The notes: generated by a model from the letters alone, not told the origin. Shown: positions 1 to 10,768, numbered from the stretch's first letter. The stretch: 64,000 nucleotides of DNA from Scopulibacillus daqui (GCF_016908855.1 NZ_JAFBER010000005.1:121359-185358); one strand, 5' to 3'. Translations and numbers: made by a program.

Positions 1-109
1 AATATCAAACTCAACTAATGGTTTATAACTCAGTTTACAAAAAACAACTAACATTATCGTGCTTATTTTTATGACTTCTTTTATATTTGGAGTAAAGGAG
101 GTGAGACAA

Positions 110-628
110 ATGGAATTAGGAGATAAATTAAAAAAGCTTCGAAAAGAAAACAGCTATTCTCAACAACAATTAGCCGAGAAATTAAATGTCACTGCCCAGG
201 CCATTTCTAAATGGGAAAATAATAAATCGGTTCCTGACATTATTAACCTTGTTCAAATAAGTGAATTGTATCATATTAGCCTGGATTACTTAATTAAACC
301 GGATAAACAGTTACAAAGTGAGTTGTCTATAAGAAATATTCGTTTAAGGATATTTAATTATTTTGCAGCAGTTTTTACTTTAATCTTTATTTTGGCCGCT
401 AGCCTTTTAATAAAGGCAAAATTTTTTATGTATCAACATAGTTTAGGCGGCTGGTTAATGATTGGATCGGGCTTCTTGTTTATCATTTTGGCTTTTTTAA
501 GTATTTATTGCTATATAGTCAAGAAAAGGCATTTTATATTCCTTTGGAGTGCCATTTTAATGCTTGGCTTCATGGTCTTTTTAGGGCTGTTTTATGACTA
601 TATCGTTGAAGTATTGTATCCATTATAA
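110..628 (+). CDS. XRE-family regulator with membrane tail
   Basis: The 172-residue product has an HTH_3/Cro-type DNA-binding domain at about residues 4-60 (LAEKLNVTAQAISKWEN is the recognition region). Three hydrophobic segments follow, beginning with FNYFAAVFTLIFILAASLLI, so it is probably a membrane-tethered transcription factor. The start is the ATG at 110 because AAAGGAGGTGA lies just before it; an upstream in-frame ATG at 59 has no ribosome site. Such proteins usually control a neighbouring gene, but the neighbour upstream is outside the window and the next gene downstream is convergent. Target and signal are unknown. Confidence 0.85.
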   Translation: MELGDKLKKLRKENSYSQQQLAEKLNVTAQAISKWENNKSVPDIINLVQISELYHISLDYLIKPDKQLQSELSIRNIRLRIFNYFAAVFTLIFILAASLLIKAKFFMYQHSLGGWLMIGSGFLFIILAFLSIYCYIVKKRHFIFLWSAILMLGFMVFLGLFYDYIVEVLYPL

Positions 629-669
629 TAAACAATCCGGTTTACATAAGAGCTGTGATAAGAATGACA

Positions 670-706
670 AACCGATTCCCTAAAATGTAAGGAATCGGTT
701 TTGTTA
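670..706 (+). terminator. Terminator between XRE gene and his operon
   Basis: Inverted repeat AACCGATTCC/GGAATCGGTT (670-679 and 691-700) followed by a short T run. It lies between convergent genes and could stop transcription from both sides, ending the XRE gene on the plus strand and hisI on the minus strand. Confidence 0.75.
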
Positions 707-763
707 TAGGCCCTTCTGCACGATGGTTAATCCTATCGTTAGCGGCTTTCGATGTTCGGCAAG

Positions 764-1396
764 TTAAGATTGGTGCCTCTTATTTAGAACAGCCAGTATA
801 TCGTCTAATCCAACATTTTGTTCTCTAAGCAAAACCAACAGGTGATACAGTAAATCGGCGGCTTCCCATTCCAATTCTTCACTTGAGCGGTTTTTGGCAG
901 CGATGATGACTTCTGCCGCTTCTTCGCCGACTTTCTTGAGAATCTTATCCAACCCTTTTTCAAAAAGATAAGTTGTATAAGCGCCTTCAGGCATCTCCGC
1001 TTCCCGCCTGGCGATTGTCTCCTCTAACTCATTAATAATCTGAAAGCGGCTGGGAGACGCTTCCGGCTTTCCGCTGTCTTTTATCAAAGATTGTGAAAAA
1101 CAGCTGTACGAACCATTGTGGCATGCAGGGCCTTCCGGGATTACTTTGACAATTAAAGCGTCTTTATCACAATCAAAACAAATATCAGCAATTTGCTGTT
1201 TGTTTCCTGATGTTGCCCCTTTGTTCCACAATTCTTGGCGGGAACGGCTGTAAAACCATGTTTCTCCAGTTTTCAGCGACCTATTTAATGATTCCTGATT
1301 CATATAAGCTAACATGAGGATCTCTTTGCTTTGTACATCTTGGACGATTGCCGGTATCAAACCTTTTTCATCAAAGTTCAGCTCGTCAATAGTCAT
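764..1396 (-). CDS. hisI: Bifunctional phosphoribosyl-AMP cyclohydrolase / phosphoribosyl-ATP pyrophosphatase
   Basis: Catalyses steps 2 and 3 of histidine synthesis: PRATP to PRAMP, then ring opening to ProFAR. The N-terminal half (about 1-105) is the HisI domain, with the metal-binding Cys motif CHNGSYSCF. The C-terminal half (about 115-210) is the HisE MazG-like domain with [12 protein letters not shown]. The 210-residue length fits the fused HisIE form. It is the last gene of the operon, and its ATG overlaps the hisF stop codon by four bases (ATGA), which suggests translational coupling. Confidence 0.96.
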   Translation of the reverse strand: MTIDELNFDEKGLIPAIVQDVQSKEILMLAYMNQESLNRSLKTGETWFYSRSRQELWNKGATSGNKQQIADICFDCDKDALIVKVIPEGPACHNGSYSCFSQSLIKDSGKPEASPSRFQIINELEETIARREAEMPEGAYTTYLFEKGLDKILKKVGEEAAEVIIAAKNRSSEELEWEAADLLYHLLVLLREQNVGLDDILAVLNKRHQS

Positions 1397-2151
1397 CTCA
1401 CTGCTACTCCTTTATCCTTTAAAAATGATTTGACTTGTTCAATAGAAGTGTCTTTATAATGAAAAATCGAAGCCGCCAAGGCCGCATCCGCCTGTCCTTC
1501 CTCGAAAACTCGATAAAAGTCTTCCGCGCATCCCGCGCCGCCTGAGGCAATAACAGGTATTGAGACTGCTTGGCTGATCTGCTTCGTTATGGTTAAGTTA
1601 AACCCCGATTTTTCGCCATCACAATCCATGCTCGTTAATAAAATTTCTCCGGCACCGTACGCTTCAGCCTGTTTTGCCCATTCCACAGCATCAAGGTTCG
1701 TTTTCCTGCTGCCTCCGTGTGTATAAACTTTAAAACTGTTTGCCGACGGATCGTATTTTGCATCAATGGCGACAACAATGCATTGGCTGCCAAAATAGCG
1801 CGCGCCCGCTTCAATAATCTCAGGATTGCTGACGGCTGATGAATTTAATGAAACTTTATCTGCGCCGGCTCTTAATATTTGTTTCATATCTTCCAATGAT
1901 TGAATGCCGCCCCCGACAGTAAAGGGGATCGATAATTGCTCTGCGACGCTTCTCACAACTTCAATCATCGTTGTCCGCCCTTCATGAGCAGCTGATATGT
2001 CAAGAAAAACAAGCTCATCAGCACCTTCACGGTCATATTGTTTAGCCAATTCAACAGGATCGCCGGAATCTCTTAAGTTATGAAACTGAATCCCTTTAAC
2101 CACCCGTCCGTTTTTGACATCCAGACACGGAATCAAACGTTTAGTCAGCAT
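1393..2151 (-). CDS. hisF: Imidazole glycerol phosphate synthase, cyclase subunit HisF
   Basis: TIM-barrel subunit that combines PRFAR with ammonia delivered by HisH, giving IGP and AICAR. Starting at the ATG at 2151 gives 252 residues and puts the two catalytic aspartates at Asp11 (IPCLD) and Asp130 (VVAID), the positions known in the family. A TTG at 2160 is also in frame but sits directly against the GAGG ribosome site. The gene overlaps the end of hisA by 11 bases. Confidence 0.96.
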   Translation of the reverse strand: MLTKRLIPCLDVKNGRVVKGIQFHNLRDSGDPVELAKQYDREGADELVFLDISAAHEGRTTMIEVVRSVAEQLSIPFTVGGGIQSLEDMKQILRAGADKVSLNSSAVSNPEIIEAGARYFGSQCIVVAIDAKYDPSANSFKVYTHGGSRKTNLDAVEWAKQAEAYGAGEILLTSMDCDGEKSGFNLTITKQISQAVSIPVIASGGAGCAEDFYRVFEEGQADAALAASIFHYKDTSIEQVKSFLKDKGVAVR

Positions 2152-2881
2152 ATTCAACAACCTCTAAGGCTTCCCGCAATGAAATCAAACGGGTATACAG
2201 CGCTTTGCCGATGATTGCCCCCGCTACACCGTCTTTCGATTTCCCGGCAAGCTTTTTGACATCCTCAATCGTTGACACGCCGCCAGAAGCAATGACATTT
2301 TGCCCCGTTTCAATCGCGAGCTGGGAAATAGCCTCAATGTTCGGTCCTTTTAATGTGCCGTCTCGGGATATATCTGTGTAAATAAAAGTTCTTGCTCCGG
2401 CTTCAGTCAGTCTCTTTGCTAATTCAATGTCTGTCGTTTCTGATGTCTCTATCCAACCTTCAATCGCTACCTTTCCATCACGTACATCAATCCCAATCGC
2501 GATATGATCGGGGTACTCCCGCAGAGCCTCGTTAACGAATGCCGGTTCAGAAATGGCGGAACTCCCCAAGATCACACGTTTGACCCCGGCTCCTAAATAA
2601 GTGTCAACTGTCTTCATATCTCTAATGCCGCCGCCCGCTTCAACAGGAATCGGCACCGATGAGGCGATCTCGCAAATCGTTTCCAGGTTAGCCGGCTTCC
2701 CTTCTTTCGCCCCATCCAAATCAACGAGATGGAGCCACTGCGCACCTTGTTCATAAAAAGATTTTGCGACGCTGACTGGTGAATCATGATAAACGGTCTC
2801 ATGATTAAAATCGCCTTGATACAGGCGAACGCATCGCCCTCCACGGATATCAATGGCGGGAAAGATGGTAAATTGCATCAT
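2141..2881 (-). CDS. hisA: ProFAR isomerase HisA
   Basis: Amadori isomerase that converts ProFAR to PRFAR, the fourth step of histidine synthesis. It is a 246-residue half-barrel-repeat protein related to HisF, with the catalytic aspartate motifs FPAID near the N terminus and GIDVRDG in the middle. Two tandem ATGs are possible; the first (2881) aligns best with Bacillus HisA and follows GGAGTGATTT. It overlaps the hisH 3' end by 32 bases. Confidence 0.96.
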   Translation of the reverse strand: MMQFTIFPAIDIRGGRCVRLYQGDFNHETVYHDSPVSVAKSFYEQGAQWLHLVDLDGAKEGKPANLETICEIASSVPIPVEAGGGIRDMKTVDTYLGAGVKRVILGSSAISEPAFVNEALREYPDHIAIGIDVRDGKVAIEGWIETSETTDIELAKRLTEAGARTFIYTDISRDGTLKGPNIEAISQLAIETGQNVIASGGVSTIEDVKKLAGKSKDGVAGAIIGKALYTRLISLREALEVVEYAD

Positions 2882-3497
2882 AAATCACTCCACGTTCGCT
2901 TAATTGGCAAAAATGCGATAATAAATTTAATCCGAACTCTCCGCTTTTTTCCGGATGAAACTGAGTGCCGAAAACTTTGCCCCGCCCGACGATCGCAGGT
3001 ACTTCTATGCCATAATCGGCCGTTGCAATCAACAAGCTTTTATCTTCTGTTTCGACGTAATATGAGTGAACAAAATAGGCATAATCCGCTTTAAGATGTT
3101 TGATCAGGGGCGCTTGCGGCTGGTAAACAATGAGCTCGTTCCACCCCATATGAGGCACTTTATATCCTCCGGCGGGAAAGCGCCTGACTCGTCCCGGCAA
3201 TAATTCGAGACCTTCTGTTAAACCATGCTCTTCACTTTCATTAAATAATAATTGCATGCCCAGACAAATGCCGAGGAGAGGTTTGCGCTTCGCGTAATCT
3301 TTAATAAATTCCACATGCCCGTCTGCATGCAATAGATTCATAGCATCTTTAAAGGCGCCGACACCAGGCAATATTAATCCGTCTGTCTCTTCAAGATGTG
3401 ATTGCTTTGATGACACTAGGCCATCAACACCCAAACGTTTTAAAGCAGAAGCCACACTGTGTAAATTCCCCATCCCGTAATCTAAAATACCAATCAT
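2850..3497 (-). CDS. hisH: Imidazole glycerol phosphate synthase, glutaminase subunit HisH
   Basis: Class I glutamine amidotransferase that releases ammonia for HisF. The triad is visible: Cys78 in GICLGMQ, and His181 and Glu183 in FGTQFHPEKS. At 215 residues it is about ten longer at the C terminus than many homologues, and that extension lies in the overlap with hisA. It starts two bases after the hisB stop codon. Confidence 0.95.
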   Translation of the reverse strand: MIGILDYGMGNLHSVASALKRLGVDGLVSSKQSHLEETDGLILPGVGAFKDAMNLLHADGHVEFIKDYAKRKPLLGICLGMQLLFNESEEHGLTEGLELLPGRVRRFPAGGYKVPHMGWNELIVYQPQAPLIKHLKADYAYFVHSYYVETEDKSLLIATADYGIEVPAIVGRGKVFGTQFHPEKSGEFGLNLLSHFCQLSERGVIYDAIYHLSRH

Positions 3498-3498
3498 C

Positions 3499-4086
3499 TT
3501 ACAGCATCCCTTTCGTTGAAGGTATTCCTTGCACTCGCGGATCTATCGTTGACGCGGCATCGAGCGTTCGTCCCAGGGCTTTAAATATTGCCTCAATGAT
3601 GTGATGTGTGTTTTTCCCGTAAAAAATTTTCACATGAAGATTCATTCGCGCTTCAATGGCAAGTTTGCATAAAAACTCATGAACGAGTTCAGAATCAAAA
3701 GTACCGACTTTTGGCGAAGGCAGTTCACCGTTAAATTCAAAGTGCGGACGGTCGCTTAAATCCGCGGCAACCATGACTAGCGCTTCATCCATCGGCAGCA
3801 CCATGTGTCCATATCTCACAATGCCTTTCTTGGAACCAAGCGCTTCCCGAAACGCTTGGCCCAGACAAATCCCAACGTCCTCAGTTGTATGATGGTCATC
3901 TATCTCGGTGTCTCCGGAGGCCTTAACGTTCAAATTGAAAAGGCCATGCTTTGCAAAAAGGTTAAGCATATGGTTAAGAAACGGAACACCTGTCTCAACT
4001 TCTGCCAAACCTCCGCCATCTATTTCTAAAGAAAGGTCGATCTTTGTTTCTGAAGTTTTTCTATTTATGCGGGCTTCTCTTGTCAT
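3499..4086 (-). CDS. hisB: Imidazoleglycerol-phosphate dehydratase
   Basis: Dehydrates IGP to imidazole acetol phosphate using manganese bound by conserved histidines (FLNHML, DDHHTTED, HHIIEA motifs all present). It is monofunctional at 195 residues, without the phosphatase domain of the enterobacterial protein. The ATG at 4086 is preferred: AGAGGTGATAGGG precedes it, and the alternative in-frame GTG at 4095 is part of that ribosome site. No hisC or histidinol phosphatase gene is present in this operon, as in B. subtilis. Confidence 0.95.
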   Translation of the reverse strand: MTREARINRKTSETKIDLSLEIDGGGLAEVETGVPFLNHMLNLFAKHGLFNLNVKASGDTEIDDHHTTEDVGICLGQAFREALGSKKGIVRYGHMVLPMDEALVMVAADLSDRPHFEFNGELPSPKVGTFDSELVHEFLCKLAIEARMNLHVKIFYGKNTHHIIEAIFKALGRTLDAASTIDPRVQGIPSTKGML

Positions 4087-4091
4087 CCCTA

Positions 4092-5366
4092 TCACCTCTT
4101 CAAACGTGCTTCAATGGCACGGGCATGCGCTTCAAGCCCTTCATAACGGGCAAATCCAGCTATTTTTGCAGCGTTTTCTATTAAAGCTTCCCGGCTGTAA
4201 CGAATCATGCTTGAACGCTTAATAAAACTTTCAACACTTAACGGACTGCCGAATTTCGCAGTTCCATTTGTAGGAATGATATGGTTAGGACCTGCAAAGT
4301 AATCGCCAACAGGTTCAGTGCTGTAAGAACCGATAAAAATGGCGCCGGCATGTTTAATTGCTTTAAGTATTCTCTCTTCTGCCTTTTGTTCGACCATGAT
4401 CTCAAGATGCTCAGGAGCCAATTGATTGACGATTTCCGCACCATCTTCAAGGTGTTCCACCAGAATAATTTTTCCAAAGTCTTTGATTGAGCGTTCGGCA
4501 ATCTCCTTTCTGGGCAGCATAGACAAAAGATTGGACATTTCGGATTCAACCGCCTTCCCCAAAGCCTCTGACGGCGTTACTAACACAGCCATTGACATAG
4601 GATCATGCTCCGCTTGTGATAAAAGATCGGCAGCAATCCAGTTTGGCTCAGCAGAATCGTCGGCTAAAACAACAATCTCGCTTGGTCCTGCCAAACTGTC
4701 AATATCAACTGTTCCAAAAACTTCACGTTTAGCCAAAGCAACGTACTGATTACCTGGACCAACAATTTTATCAACCTTAGGCATCGTTTCTGTTCCATAA
4801 GCTAAAGCAGCAATCGCCTGGGCCCCGCCGACTTTATAAATGTCGGTCAAGCCAATTTCATTAGCGGCGATTAACACGCCGTCGGCGATCGTGCCGTTTT
4901 CTTGCGGAGGCGAAACGATCACAACCTTTTCGACGCCTGCTGCAAGCGCTGGTATTGCCCCCATTAATACGGAAGAAGGATAAGCCGCTGTACCGCCCGG
5001 AACGTAAACGCCGACCGCGTCAAGCGGAGTCACCCTTTGGCCCAGTATTGACCCGTCAGGCTGAACCTCCAGCCACGACTCTGGCTTCTGTTTTTCATGA
5101 AAGGCTTTAATATTAGCCGCCGCTTCCTTAATAATGTCCACAATTCCTTTTGGTGCTTGGTGATAAGCTGAATCTATTTCTTCTTTCGTTACCTTGAAAT
5201 CTTCCAGGATAACATTGTCAAATTTGATAGTATATTCCCGAAGCGCAGCGTCACCTGATTTTTTAACATTAGCGATGATTTCACGGACGGCCTTTTCTCG
5301 TTCAGAGGATACATTAAGTTTTCTTTTATTTAAGAACTTCAACTCCTGATTTTTGATCCATTCCAT
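4092..5366 (-). CDS. hisD: Histidinol dehydrogenase
   Basis: Performs the last two NAD-dependent oxidations, histidinol to histidine, with a zinc ion. The 424-residue length is normal, and the family stretches [18 protein letters not shown] and APEHLEIM are present. Its start (ATG with AAGGAG seven bases upstream) lies 41 bases inside the end of hisG, so the two are translationally linked. Confidence 0.96.
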   Translation of the reverse strand: MEWIKNQELKFLNKRKLNVSSEREKAVREIIANVKKSGDAALREYTIKFDNVILEDFKVTKEEIDSAYHQAPKGIVDIIKEAAANIKAFHEKQKPESWLEVQPDGSILGQRVTPLDAVGVYVPGGTAAYPSSVLMGAIPALAAGVEKVVIVSPPQENGTIADGVLIAANEIGLTDIYKVGGAQAIAALAYGTETMPKVDKIVGPGNQYVALAKREVFGTVDIDSLAGPSEIVVLADDSAEPNWIAADLLSQAEHDPMSMAVLVTPSEALGKAVESEMSNLLSMLPRKEIAERSIKDFGKIILVEHLEDGAEIVNQLAPEHLEIMVEQKAEERILKAIKHAGAIFIGSYSTEPVGDYFAGPNHIIPTNGTAKFGSPLSVESFIKRSSMIRYSREALIENAAKIAGFARYEGLEAHARAIEARLKR

Positions 5367-6000
5367 TTAAATTCTCCTTCACAACCTCTGTTAATTTACC
5401 GATTAATTGATCTATGTCAGCTTTTTTTAGCCGGTAACTTACCGGGTTGACAATTAATCGCGAGGTAATATCAGAAATCTTCTCCTTCTCAACCAAACCG
5501 TTTTCTTTTAATGTGCGGCCCGTTGAAACAATATCAACAATGCAGTCGGCCAAACCAATGAGAGGCGCTAATTCAATCGAGCCGTTTAAAGTGATGACTT
5601 CTACTTGTTCGCCTTGTTCTCGAAAGTACCGGGCAGCAGTCTTCGGATATTTTGTCGCGACTTTGTATGCCGATGAGCGCTTAGCGGCATCCGGCAATCC
5701 GGCGACAGCCAGATGGCATGCGCTGATCCCGAGATCCAAAACCTCGTAGACATCACTTTCTGCTTCCATTAACACATCTTTTCCGGCAATGCCTATATCA
5801 GCACCGCCGTATTCTACGTATGTCGGTACATCAACCGGCTTCGCTAAAATAAATTTCATGCTGCAATTTTCAGCTGAAATAATTAACTTCCGGGAATTTT
5901 CAAAATCTGCCGGCAGCTGGATGCCTGCTTGGCGCAAAAGTTTAGCTGCATCTTGGAAAATCCGCCCTTTCGGCATGGCGACTGTTAATTCTTGAGCCAA
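5326..6000 (-). CDS. hisG: ATP phosphoribosyltransferase, short form
   Basis: First committed enzyme of the pathway, condensing ATP and PRPP. At 224 residues it is the short HisG type, which lacks the C-terminal regulatory domain and needs HisZ, encoded just upstream. A TTG start at 6000 is chosen because AAAGGAGG lies eight bases away and the protein then begins [15 protein letters not shown], aligning with Bacillus HisG. The GTG at 6009 overlaps the ribosome site. Confidence 0.94.
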   Translation of the reverse strand: MAQELTVAMPKGRIFQDAAKLLRQAGIQLPADFENSRKLIISAENCSMKFILAKPVDVPTYVEYGGADIGIAGKDVLMEAESDVYEVLDLGISACHLAVAGLPDAAKRSSAYKVATKYPKTAARYFREQGEQVEVITLNGSIELAPLIGLADCIVDIVSTGRTLKENGLVEKEKISDITSRLIVNPVSYRLKKADIDQLIGKLTEVVKENLNGMDQKSGVEVLK

Positions 6001-6041
6001 TTCAGCCACCTCCTTTGTTGAAACTAACTTCGGATTAATGC

Positions 6042-7214
6042 TTAAAGTGAAAAATCAACAGCCGAACTGAAATGTTTCACAAACGCTTCAGCATCTTCTA
6101 AACCGGCTTGGGCCTGTAAAACGACAGATTGCCCTTGTTTTCTTAATTCTTCAGCATATTTAAATGCCTTTTCTTGGTTAGCTTCGCTGTAAATGACAAC
6201 GGTTTTATTGATGGAATCATTTCCTTGGCAATTGCCGAGGGCCTCAATCAGCCGATCCAGCCGCAATCCGAATCCTGTTGCCGGCAATGGACGGTTAAAC
6301 TTGGCAAGCAACTCGTCATATCTGCCCCCGCTGCTTATCGCAAAGCCTTTCGAACCGCCGTATCCTTGAAAGACAACACCGGTGTAATAATCAAGATGAC
6401 TGACTAAAGTTAAATCGAGATCTATACATCCAGAAACACCGTGATTTTCCAAAAGCAGGTACAATTGAGATAAATACTGATAAATGACCCGGCCATGAGA
6501 AGAAGGCAATAATGTTTTTATCTTAGCTAATGTATTTTCATTATGTTCTCGACGGGAATCAATAAACATGAACAGTCTTTGCTTATTTTCATCTGTCATG
6601 TTCAAAGAATAGACGTGTTCACGAAAGCCGACATCATTCTTTTTATACAAAAACCATCTTAATGCCGATTCGTCGTCTGCTGAATCGGCAATATCTGCTA
6701 AGAAGGCATTGACAAACCCTGTATGTCCAATCACAACCTTGACATTTTTCAAACCGGACATTTTTAACAGTGAAACCATAAGAGCAATCACTTCAGCATC
6801 TGCATGAGCCGTTGCATCTCCGATCAGTTCAACACCCGTTTGCTCAAATTCCGCTGGACGCCCTCCCTCAAATTGCTGGGTTCGAAACAAAGCAGCCGTA
6901 TAAGCCAACCTTAAAGGCAGCGGCTGTTCCTTTAAGCTGGAAGCCGCCACTCTCGCAATCGGCGCAGTCATATCAGGCCGAAGGACAACCGTTCGTCCTT
7001 CTTTATCCAATAATCGAAAAAGGTGATGATCAACTATGGCTGAAACTTTTCCGATTGTCTCTTCATACTCCAAAGCCGGGGTTGCCATAAAATCATAACC
7101 CCATTTTCCTATCTCATCATTTAAAATATTTTTAATTCTCTGTTTGCAGCGATATAAAGCTGGTAAAGTATCGCGCATGCCCAAGGGCTTCTCAAACATA
7201 TACAAGTCGCTCAA
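6042..7214 (-). CDS. hisZ: ATP phosphoribosyltransferase regulatory subunit HisZ
   Basis: Catalytically inactive paralogue of histidyl-tRNA synthetase that forms a hetero-octamer with short HisG and carries histidine feedback inhibition. The 390-residue protein has the class II synthetase core (motif 2 region around [16 protein letters not shown], motif 3 region [13 protein letters not shown]). It is the first gene of the operon and begins with TTG after GGGGTGA. It is followed after 41 bases by hisG. Confidence 0.94.
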   Translation of the reverse strand: MSDLYMFEKPLGMRDTLPALYRCKQRIKNILNDEIGKWGYDFMATPALEYEETIGKVSAIVDHHLFRLLDKEGRTVVLRPDMTAPIARVAASSLKEQPLPLRLAYTAALFRTQQFEGGRPAEFEQTGVELIGDATAHADAEVIALMVSLLKMSGLKNVKVVIGHTGFVNAFLADIADSADDESALRWFLYKKNDVGFREHVYSLNMTDENKQRLFMFIDSRREHNENTLAKIKTLLPSSHGRVIYQYLSQLYLLLENHGVSGCIDLDLTLVSHLDYYTGVVFQGYGGSKGFAISSGGRYDELLAKFNRPLPATGFGLRLDRLIEALGNCQGNDSINKTVVIYSEANQEKAFKYAEELRKQGQSVVLQAQAGLEDAEAFVKHFSSAVDFSL

Positions 7215-7270
7215 AAAATCACCCCGTACTTTACTTCGCTAATATGATAATAAATTAAAGTTTAAATAGT

Positions 7271-7299
7271 AGTTTACACAACGTACTTTAAAACGTCAA
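7271..7299 (-). promoter_or_regulatory. Likely sigma-A promoter of the his operon
   Basis: On the minus strand, TTGACG (7294-7299) and TAAACT (7271-7276) are separated by 17 bases, about 57 bases upstream of hisZ. No T-box or attenuator structure was found between it and hisZ. Confidence 0.5.
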
Positions 7300-7399
7300 G
7301 AGTCAATTTTTATTAAATTTAAATAAAAAATAAATAGTTGAACGATAATGTTATAAAATAATGAAGGAATAGTTCGTTTTTAACAGAGGAGGTTATACG

Positions 7400-8452
7400 T
7401 TGAATTTCATTTTCCTTGTCATTACGATTATCGGAGTGCCGGTATCGATCATAGGCAGCTTATTGCACTGGACGCCAACCCTTATGTTCATAATTTTTTG
7501 TATAACGATTATAGGCTTGGCAAGCTTTATGGGGCGCGCTACAGAAAGCTTGTCAATTGTTGCCGGTCCATCCATCGGCGGACTGTTAAATGCGACCTTC
7601 GGCAATGCCGTTGAACTGATTATTTCTATTTTTTCTTTAAAAGCCGGACTGATTAATGTGGTCATGGCTTCGATTACCGGCTCTATTATTGGCAATCTTT
7701 TGCTTGTCGGGGGCCTCTCATTTCTTATCGGCGGATTAAAATACAAGCGTCAGCAATTTAATATTTTTGAGGCAAGGCATAACGGCGGTCTGCTCATGTT
7801 TGCGATTATTGTTTCCTTTGTATTTCCGCTTGTCTTTTCAACGCAGCTTAACAGCTCAGAAGTCCGTGTGTTAAGCGCCGCCATTTCGATTATCATGATC
7901 ATCATTTATTTATTTGCATTGTTTTTCAAACTCGTCACACATCGCGGGGTTTATAAAAAAAATGAAGCGGCGGCGGAGGAACACGAGGAACCGGAATGGG
8001 GACTATGGAAATCAGTGATTATTCTTTGCGTAGCCACTATTTTTGTCGCTTATATAAGTGAAAACTTGGTACATACCATTAAACCTGTCGCCGAATCATT
8101 TGGCTGGTCAGAAATATTTATCGGCGTGATTATTGTAGCCATTGTCGGCAATGCCGCCGAACACGCATCAGCCATTATGATGGCCTATAAGAACCGCATG
8201 GGAGTGACTGTGGAAATCGCCATTGGATCGACTTTACAAATCGCTATGTTTGTAGCGCCTATTCTCGTCCTGCTTTCATTGGCTTTCACCAATTTCCTGC
8301 CTTTAGTCTTTCCTGTTACTGATTTGGTCGCTATGGTTTTAAGCGTGCTGCTAACCATCAGCATTACGACTGACGGAGACACTAACTGGTTTGAAGGTGC
8401 GCTGCTGCTTGCTTCATATGTTATTATGGGGTTAGGATTTTATTTATTATAA
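7400..8452 (+). CDS. Calcium/cation:proton antiporter (CaxA/ChaA type)
   Basis: Membrane exchanger of the CaCA superfamily, about ten to eleven predicted segments, 350 residues. The two signature alpha repeats are clear: GNAVELIISIFSL with GSIIGNLLLVGG in the first half, and GNAAEHASAIMMA with GSTLQIAMF in the second. The acidic loop EEHEEPEW lies between the halves. It is closest in type to B. subtilis YfkE/ChaA, which exports calcium. A TTG start follows AGAGGAGG by seven bases. It is divergent from the his operon. Confidence 0.9.
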   Translation: MNFIFLVITIIGVPVSIIGSLLHWTPTLMFIIFCITIIGLASFMGRATESLSIVAGPSIGGLLNATFGNAVELIISIFSLKAGLINVVMASITGSIIGNLLLVGGLSFLIGGLKYKRQQFNIFEARHNGGLLMFAIIVSFVFPLVFSTQLNSSEVRVLSAAISIIMIIIYLFALFFKLVTHRGVYKKNEAAAEEHEEPEWGLWKSVIILCVATIFVAYISENLVHTIKPVAESFGWSEIFIGVIIVAIVGNAAEHASAIMMAYKNRMGVTVEIAIGSTLQIAMFVAPILVLLSLAFTNFLPLVFPVTDLVAMVLSVLLTISITTDGDTNWFEGALLLASYVIMGLGFYLL

Positions 8453-8457
8453 TAATG

Positions 8458-8557
8458 AAAAGCCATCCTCACTTGATAGACCCCCTCACGATTAACAGAT
8501 GTTATTTTCTAACCTGTCCGCCTTGGAGGGAGTCCACCGTTTTTTAGGATGGCTTTT
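8458..8557. terminator. Nested 100-bp palindromic structure between convergent genes
   Basis: Perfect 12-bp outer arms AAAAGCCATCCT (8458-8469) and AGGATGGCTTTT (8546-8557) enclose 76 bases. Inside are a nine-pair helix with one mismatch (GACCCCCTC/GAGGGAGTC) and an inner bulged hairpin (ACAG-AT-GTTA/TAAC-CTGT). The ends carry A and T runs, so it can serve as a terminator in either direction, but it is far longer than a simple terminator. Confidence 0.6.
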
Positions 8558-8744
8558 ATTTTAGCTTATTTTTTATAGCCTGCTTGACGCGCGGTTTCGG
8601 GTCCCAGCAATTAAACTTGTAAAACGGCTTGGTTTCATAGCCTAGCCTTGAGCAGACAGCGGTTTTGCCGCCTTCGTCTGAACACCGTATGCGAAAATGC
8701 CGACACGAGGCACAGCAATGGTAATGGTCAATGATTTTATCCAA
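8556..8744 (-). CDS. Small cysteine-rich protein, function unknown
   Basis: The 62-residue protein has paired cysteines (HCCASC near the start) and further single cysteines at about 22, 32 and 47, the last in FNCWDPKP. This layout could bind zinc or an iron-sulfur centre; that is inference. A TTG start follows AAGGGGG. The gene runs immediately after the acetyltransferase gene on the same strand, with a 14-base gap, and probably shares its transcript. Conserved-looking but not assigned to a known family here. Confidence 0.7.
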   Translation of the reverse strand: MDKIIDHYHCCASCRHFRIRCSDEGGKTAVCSRLGYETKPFYKFNCWDPKPRVKQAIKNKLK

Positions 8745-8758
8745 TGACCGGTTCCCCC

Positions 8759-9277
8759 TTAACCATTATTTTTTTCCATTTGTTTTTGGCGTTCCTCTTT
8801 TGTATAAATGATTTTCATCGGGTTTCCGCCAACAAAAGCACCCTCCGGCACATGTCGATGGACTACTGTTCCTGCACAGACAACCGCATCATTTCCTATA
8901 GTGACACCAGGCAAAATGGTGCTGTTGGCTCCGATCATCACGCGGTCACCAATCCTCACTTTGCCAATCCGGTACTCATTAATAAGGTATTCATGCGCGA
9001 GTATAGTCGTGTTATAACCGATAATTGTATTTGAACCGATCTTAATAAACTCCGGAAACAACAAATCGGGCATGACCATGAAGGCAAGCGCTGTACATTC
9101 GCCGATTTCCATTTTTAAAAAGGTGCGGTACAGCCACCGTTTTAATCGGAGCGAGGGCGTATACCGGCCAATTTGAATGACAATAAAACATTTGGCCACT
9201 TTCCAAAAGGAAACCGTTTTATATAATTGCCATAATGAATTAGGACCTTTTACCGGATAGCGCGTCGTTTGTCTCAT
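8759..9277 (-). CDS. yvoF: Hexapeptide-repeat acyltransferase (YvoF type)
   Basis: 172-residue left-handed beta-helix acyltransferase. Hexapeptide repeats are visible at about 75-150 ([43 protein letters not shown]), ending in the family GGNPMK motif. It resembles maltose/galactoside O-acetyltransferases, but the acceptor is unknown. The ATG overlaps the ppaX stop codon (ATGA). The cluster hprK-lgt-ppaX-yvoF is the same as in B. subtilis. Confidence 0.88.
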   Translation of the reverse strand: MRQTTRYPVKGPNSLWQLYKTVSFWKVAKCFIVIQIGRYTPSLRLKRWLYRTFLKMEIGECTALAFMVMPDLLFPEFIKIGSNTIIGYNTTILAHEYLINEYRIGKVRIGDRVMIGANSTILPGVTIGNDAVVCAGTVVHRHVPEGAFVGGNPMKIIYTKEERQKQMEKNNG

Positions 9278-9918
9278 CCGCCATTTACACCTGCAATGGA
9301 TAGAATTTCAGACATGTCATCGATAATAAAATCAGGCTTCTCATTTTCAATCACTTCCCGGCCTTTGATTGTCCAGGCAACGCCCACTGTTTTGACGCCC
9401 GCATTCTTACCAGCTTGAATATCATAAGAACTATCGCCGACCATCATAGCCGTTTCCGGTTCTGCATCCAGCGCTTTTAACGCTTTAAAAATCGGTTCAG
9501 GATGAGGCTTGGCATGTGTAATATCATCATAAGTAATGACAACGGGAAAGAACTGTTCGAGCTGGGTCAGCTTTAGCCCCATCAAAACAGTCGGCCGCAT
9601 TTTTGTTGTCACAATGCCGAGCTTATAGCCTTTTTCTGATAATGTTTGAACCGTTTCATATACATGCGGATATTCTTTAACCAGCTCATCATGGTATTCA
9701 TGATTGTGCGCTCTGTACATATCAATCATGTCTTGCGCTTTCTGTTCATCCACTCTCTTAAATGAATCCTCAAGGGGTTCGCCGATAAAACTGATAATGT
9801 CGCGGCGGCTGTAGCGTCCCGGATAATAATGTTCTAACGTATGAGCAAATGAAGCGATGATGAGATCATTAGTATTAATTAATGTACCGTCTAAATCGAA
9901 TAATATTGTTTTAATCAA
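9274..9918 (-). CDS. ppaX: Pyrophosphatase PpaX (HAD family)
   Basis: HAD-superfamily phosphatase of 214 residues that hydrolyses the pyrophosphate released when HPr kinase/phosphorylase dephosphorylates Ser46-P HPr. The nucleophile motif is FDLDGT, with Asp8 and Asp10. Motif II is IVTTK, and motif III/IV is KPHPEP with MVGDSSYD. Its place just after hprK and lgt supports PpaX rather than a phosphoglycolate phosphatase. Confidence 0.9.
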   Translation of the reverse strand: MIKTILFDLDGTLINTNDLIIASFAHTLEHYYPGRYSRRDIISFIGEPLEDSFKRVDEQKAQDMIDMYRAHNHEYHDELVKEYPHVYETVQTLSEKGYKLGIVTTKMRPTVLMGLKLTQLEQFFPVVITYDDITHAKPHPEPIFKALKALDAEPETAMMVGDSSYDIQAGKNAGVKTVGVAWTIKGREVIENEKPDFIIDDMSEILSIAGVNGG

Positions 9919-9955
9919 CTAAGACACTCCCCTATTTTTTCAAGGCTCTGCTTGA

Positions 9956-10768
9956 TTACTTTTCCAAATATTTCACTTTTGAATACCCTTTTGTGCGGCG
10001 GTAAATCCAAATGACAAGACTGACAATGATAAAGACAACCGACAGGACTTGCGAAACCCGCAGATAGCTTGTCAACATTAAGCTGTCCGTTCGCAGCCCT
10101 TCTATATAACAGCGCCCGGCCGAGTACCAAATAACAAAACTTAAAAAAATCTCGCCGCGCCCTAAGTTAAGCCTTCTTAATATGAGCAAAATAATAAAGC
10201 CCAATATATCCCAAACAGATTCATATAGAAACGTCGGAATATAGTAAGTCCCATTTATGTACATTTGATTAATAATAAAGGACGGAAGATGCAGATTTTC
10301 AAGAAATTGCCGGGTTGTTTCAGCTCCGTGAGCCTCTTGATTTATAAAATTTCCCCATCGGCCGATGCCTTGGCCAAGAATAATGCTGGGTGCAGCGATA
10401 TCAGCTACCTTCCAAAAGGACAAATGCCTGATTTTACAAAAAATGACCGCTGTTATCACAGCACCAATTAATGCGCCGTAGATAGCGATGCCGCCGTGCC
10501 ATACGGCAATGATTTCGGCGGGATGCTGTGAATAGTATGGCCACTCAAATATAACATAATAGGCTCTCGCACAAATAATTGAAATAGGCACTGCAAATAA
10601 TACCAAATCAATAAAAGTGTCCTTCGGCAGCCCTCTCCGCTTACCTTCCCGCACGGCAAGGAAGAAACCCAACAGAGCGGCAAATGCAATAATAATGCCA
10701 TACCAATATATATGAAACGGGCCAAGCTGGAAAGCTACACGGTTTAAAGGGTATATATCCTGATTCAC
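9956..10768 (-). CDS. lgt: Prolipoprotein diacylglyceryl transferase
   Basis: Integral membrane enzyme that transfers diacylglycerol from phosphatidylglycerol to the lipobox cysteine of prolipoproteins. The 270-residue protein has about seven membrane segments and the Lgt signature [13 protein letters not shown] at 136-148. A GTG start is used; its AAGGAG ribosome site is about 12 bases away, a little far. It lies 103 bases after hprK and 37 before ppaX. Confidence 0.95.
   Translation of the reverse strand: MNQDIYPLNRVAFQLGPFHIYWYGIIIAFAALLGFFLAVREGKRRGLPKDTFIDLVLFAVPISIICARAYYVIFEWPYYSQHPAEIIAVWHGGIAIYGALIGAVITAVIFCKIRHLSFWKVADIAAPSIILGQGIGRWGNFINQEAHGAETTRQFLENLHLPSFIINQMYINGTYYIPTFLYESVWDILGFIILLILRRLNLGRGEIFLSFVIWYSAGRCYIEGLRTDSLMLTSYLRVSQVLSVVFIIVSLVIWIYRRTKGYSKVKYLEK

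Noticed and set aside
2786..3094. Plus-strand frames inside the his operon
   Set aside because: Antisense shadows of hisA, hisH and hisB without translation signals.
8744..9034. A plus-strand frame opposite the hexapeptide acyltransferase
   Set aside because: Mirror frame of a well-recognised gene, no ribosome site, no family features.
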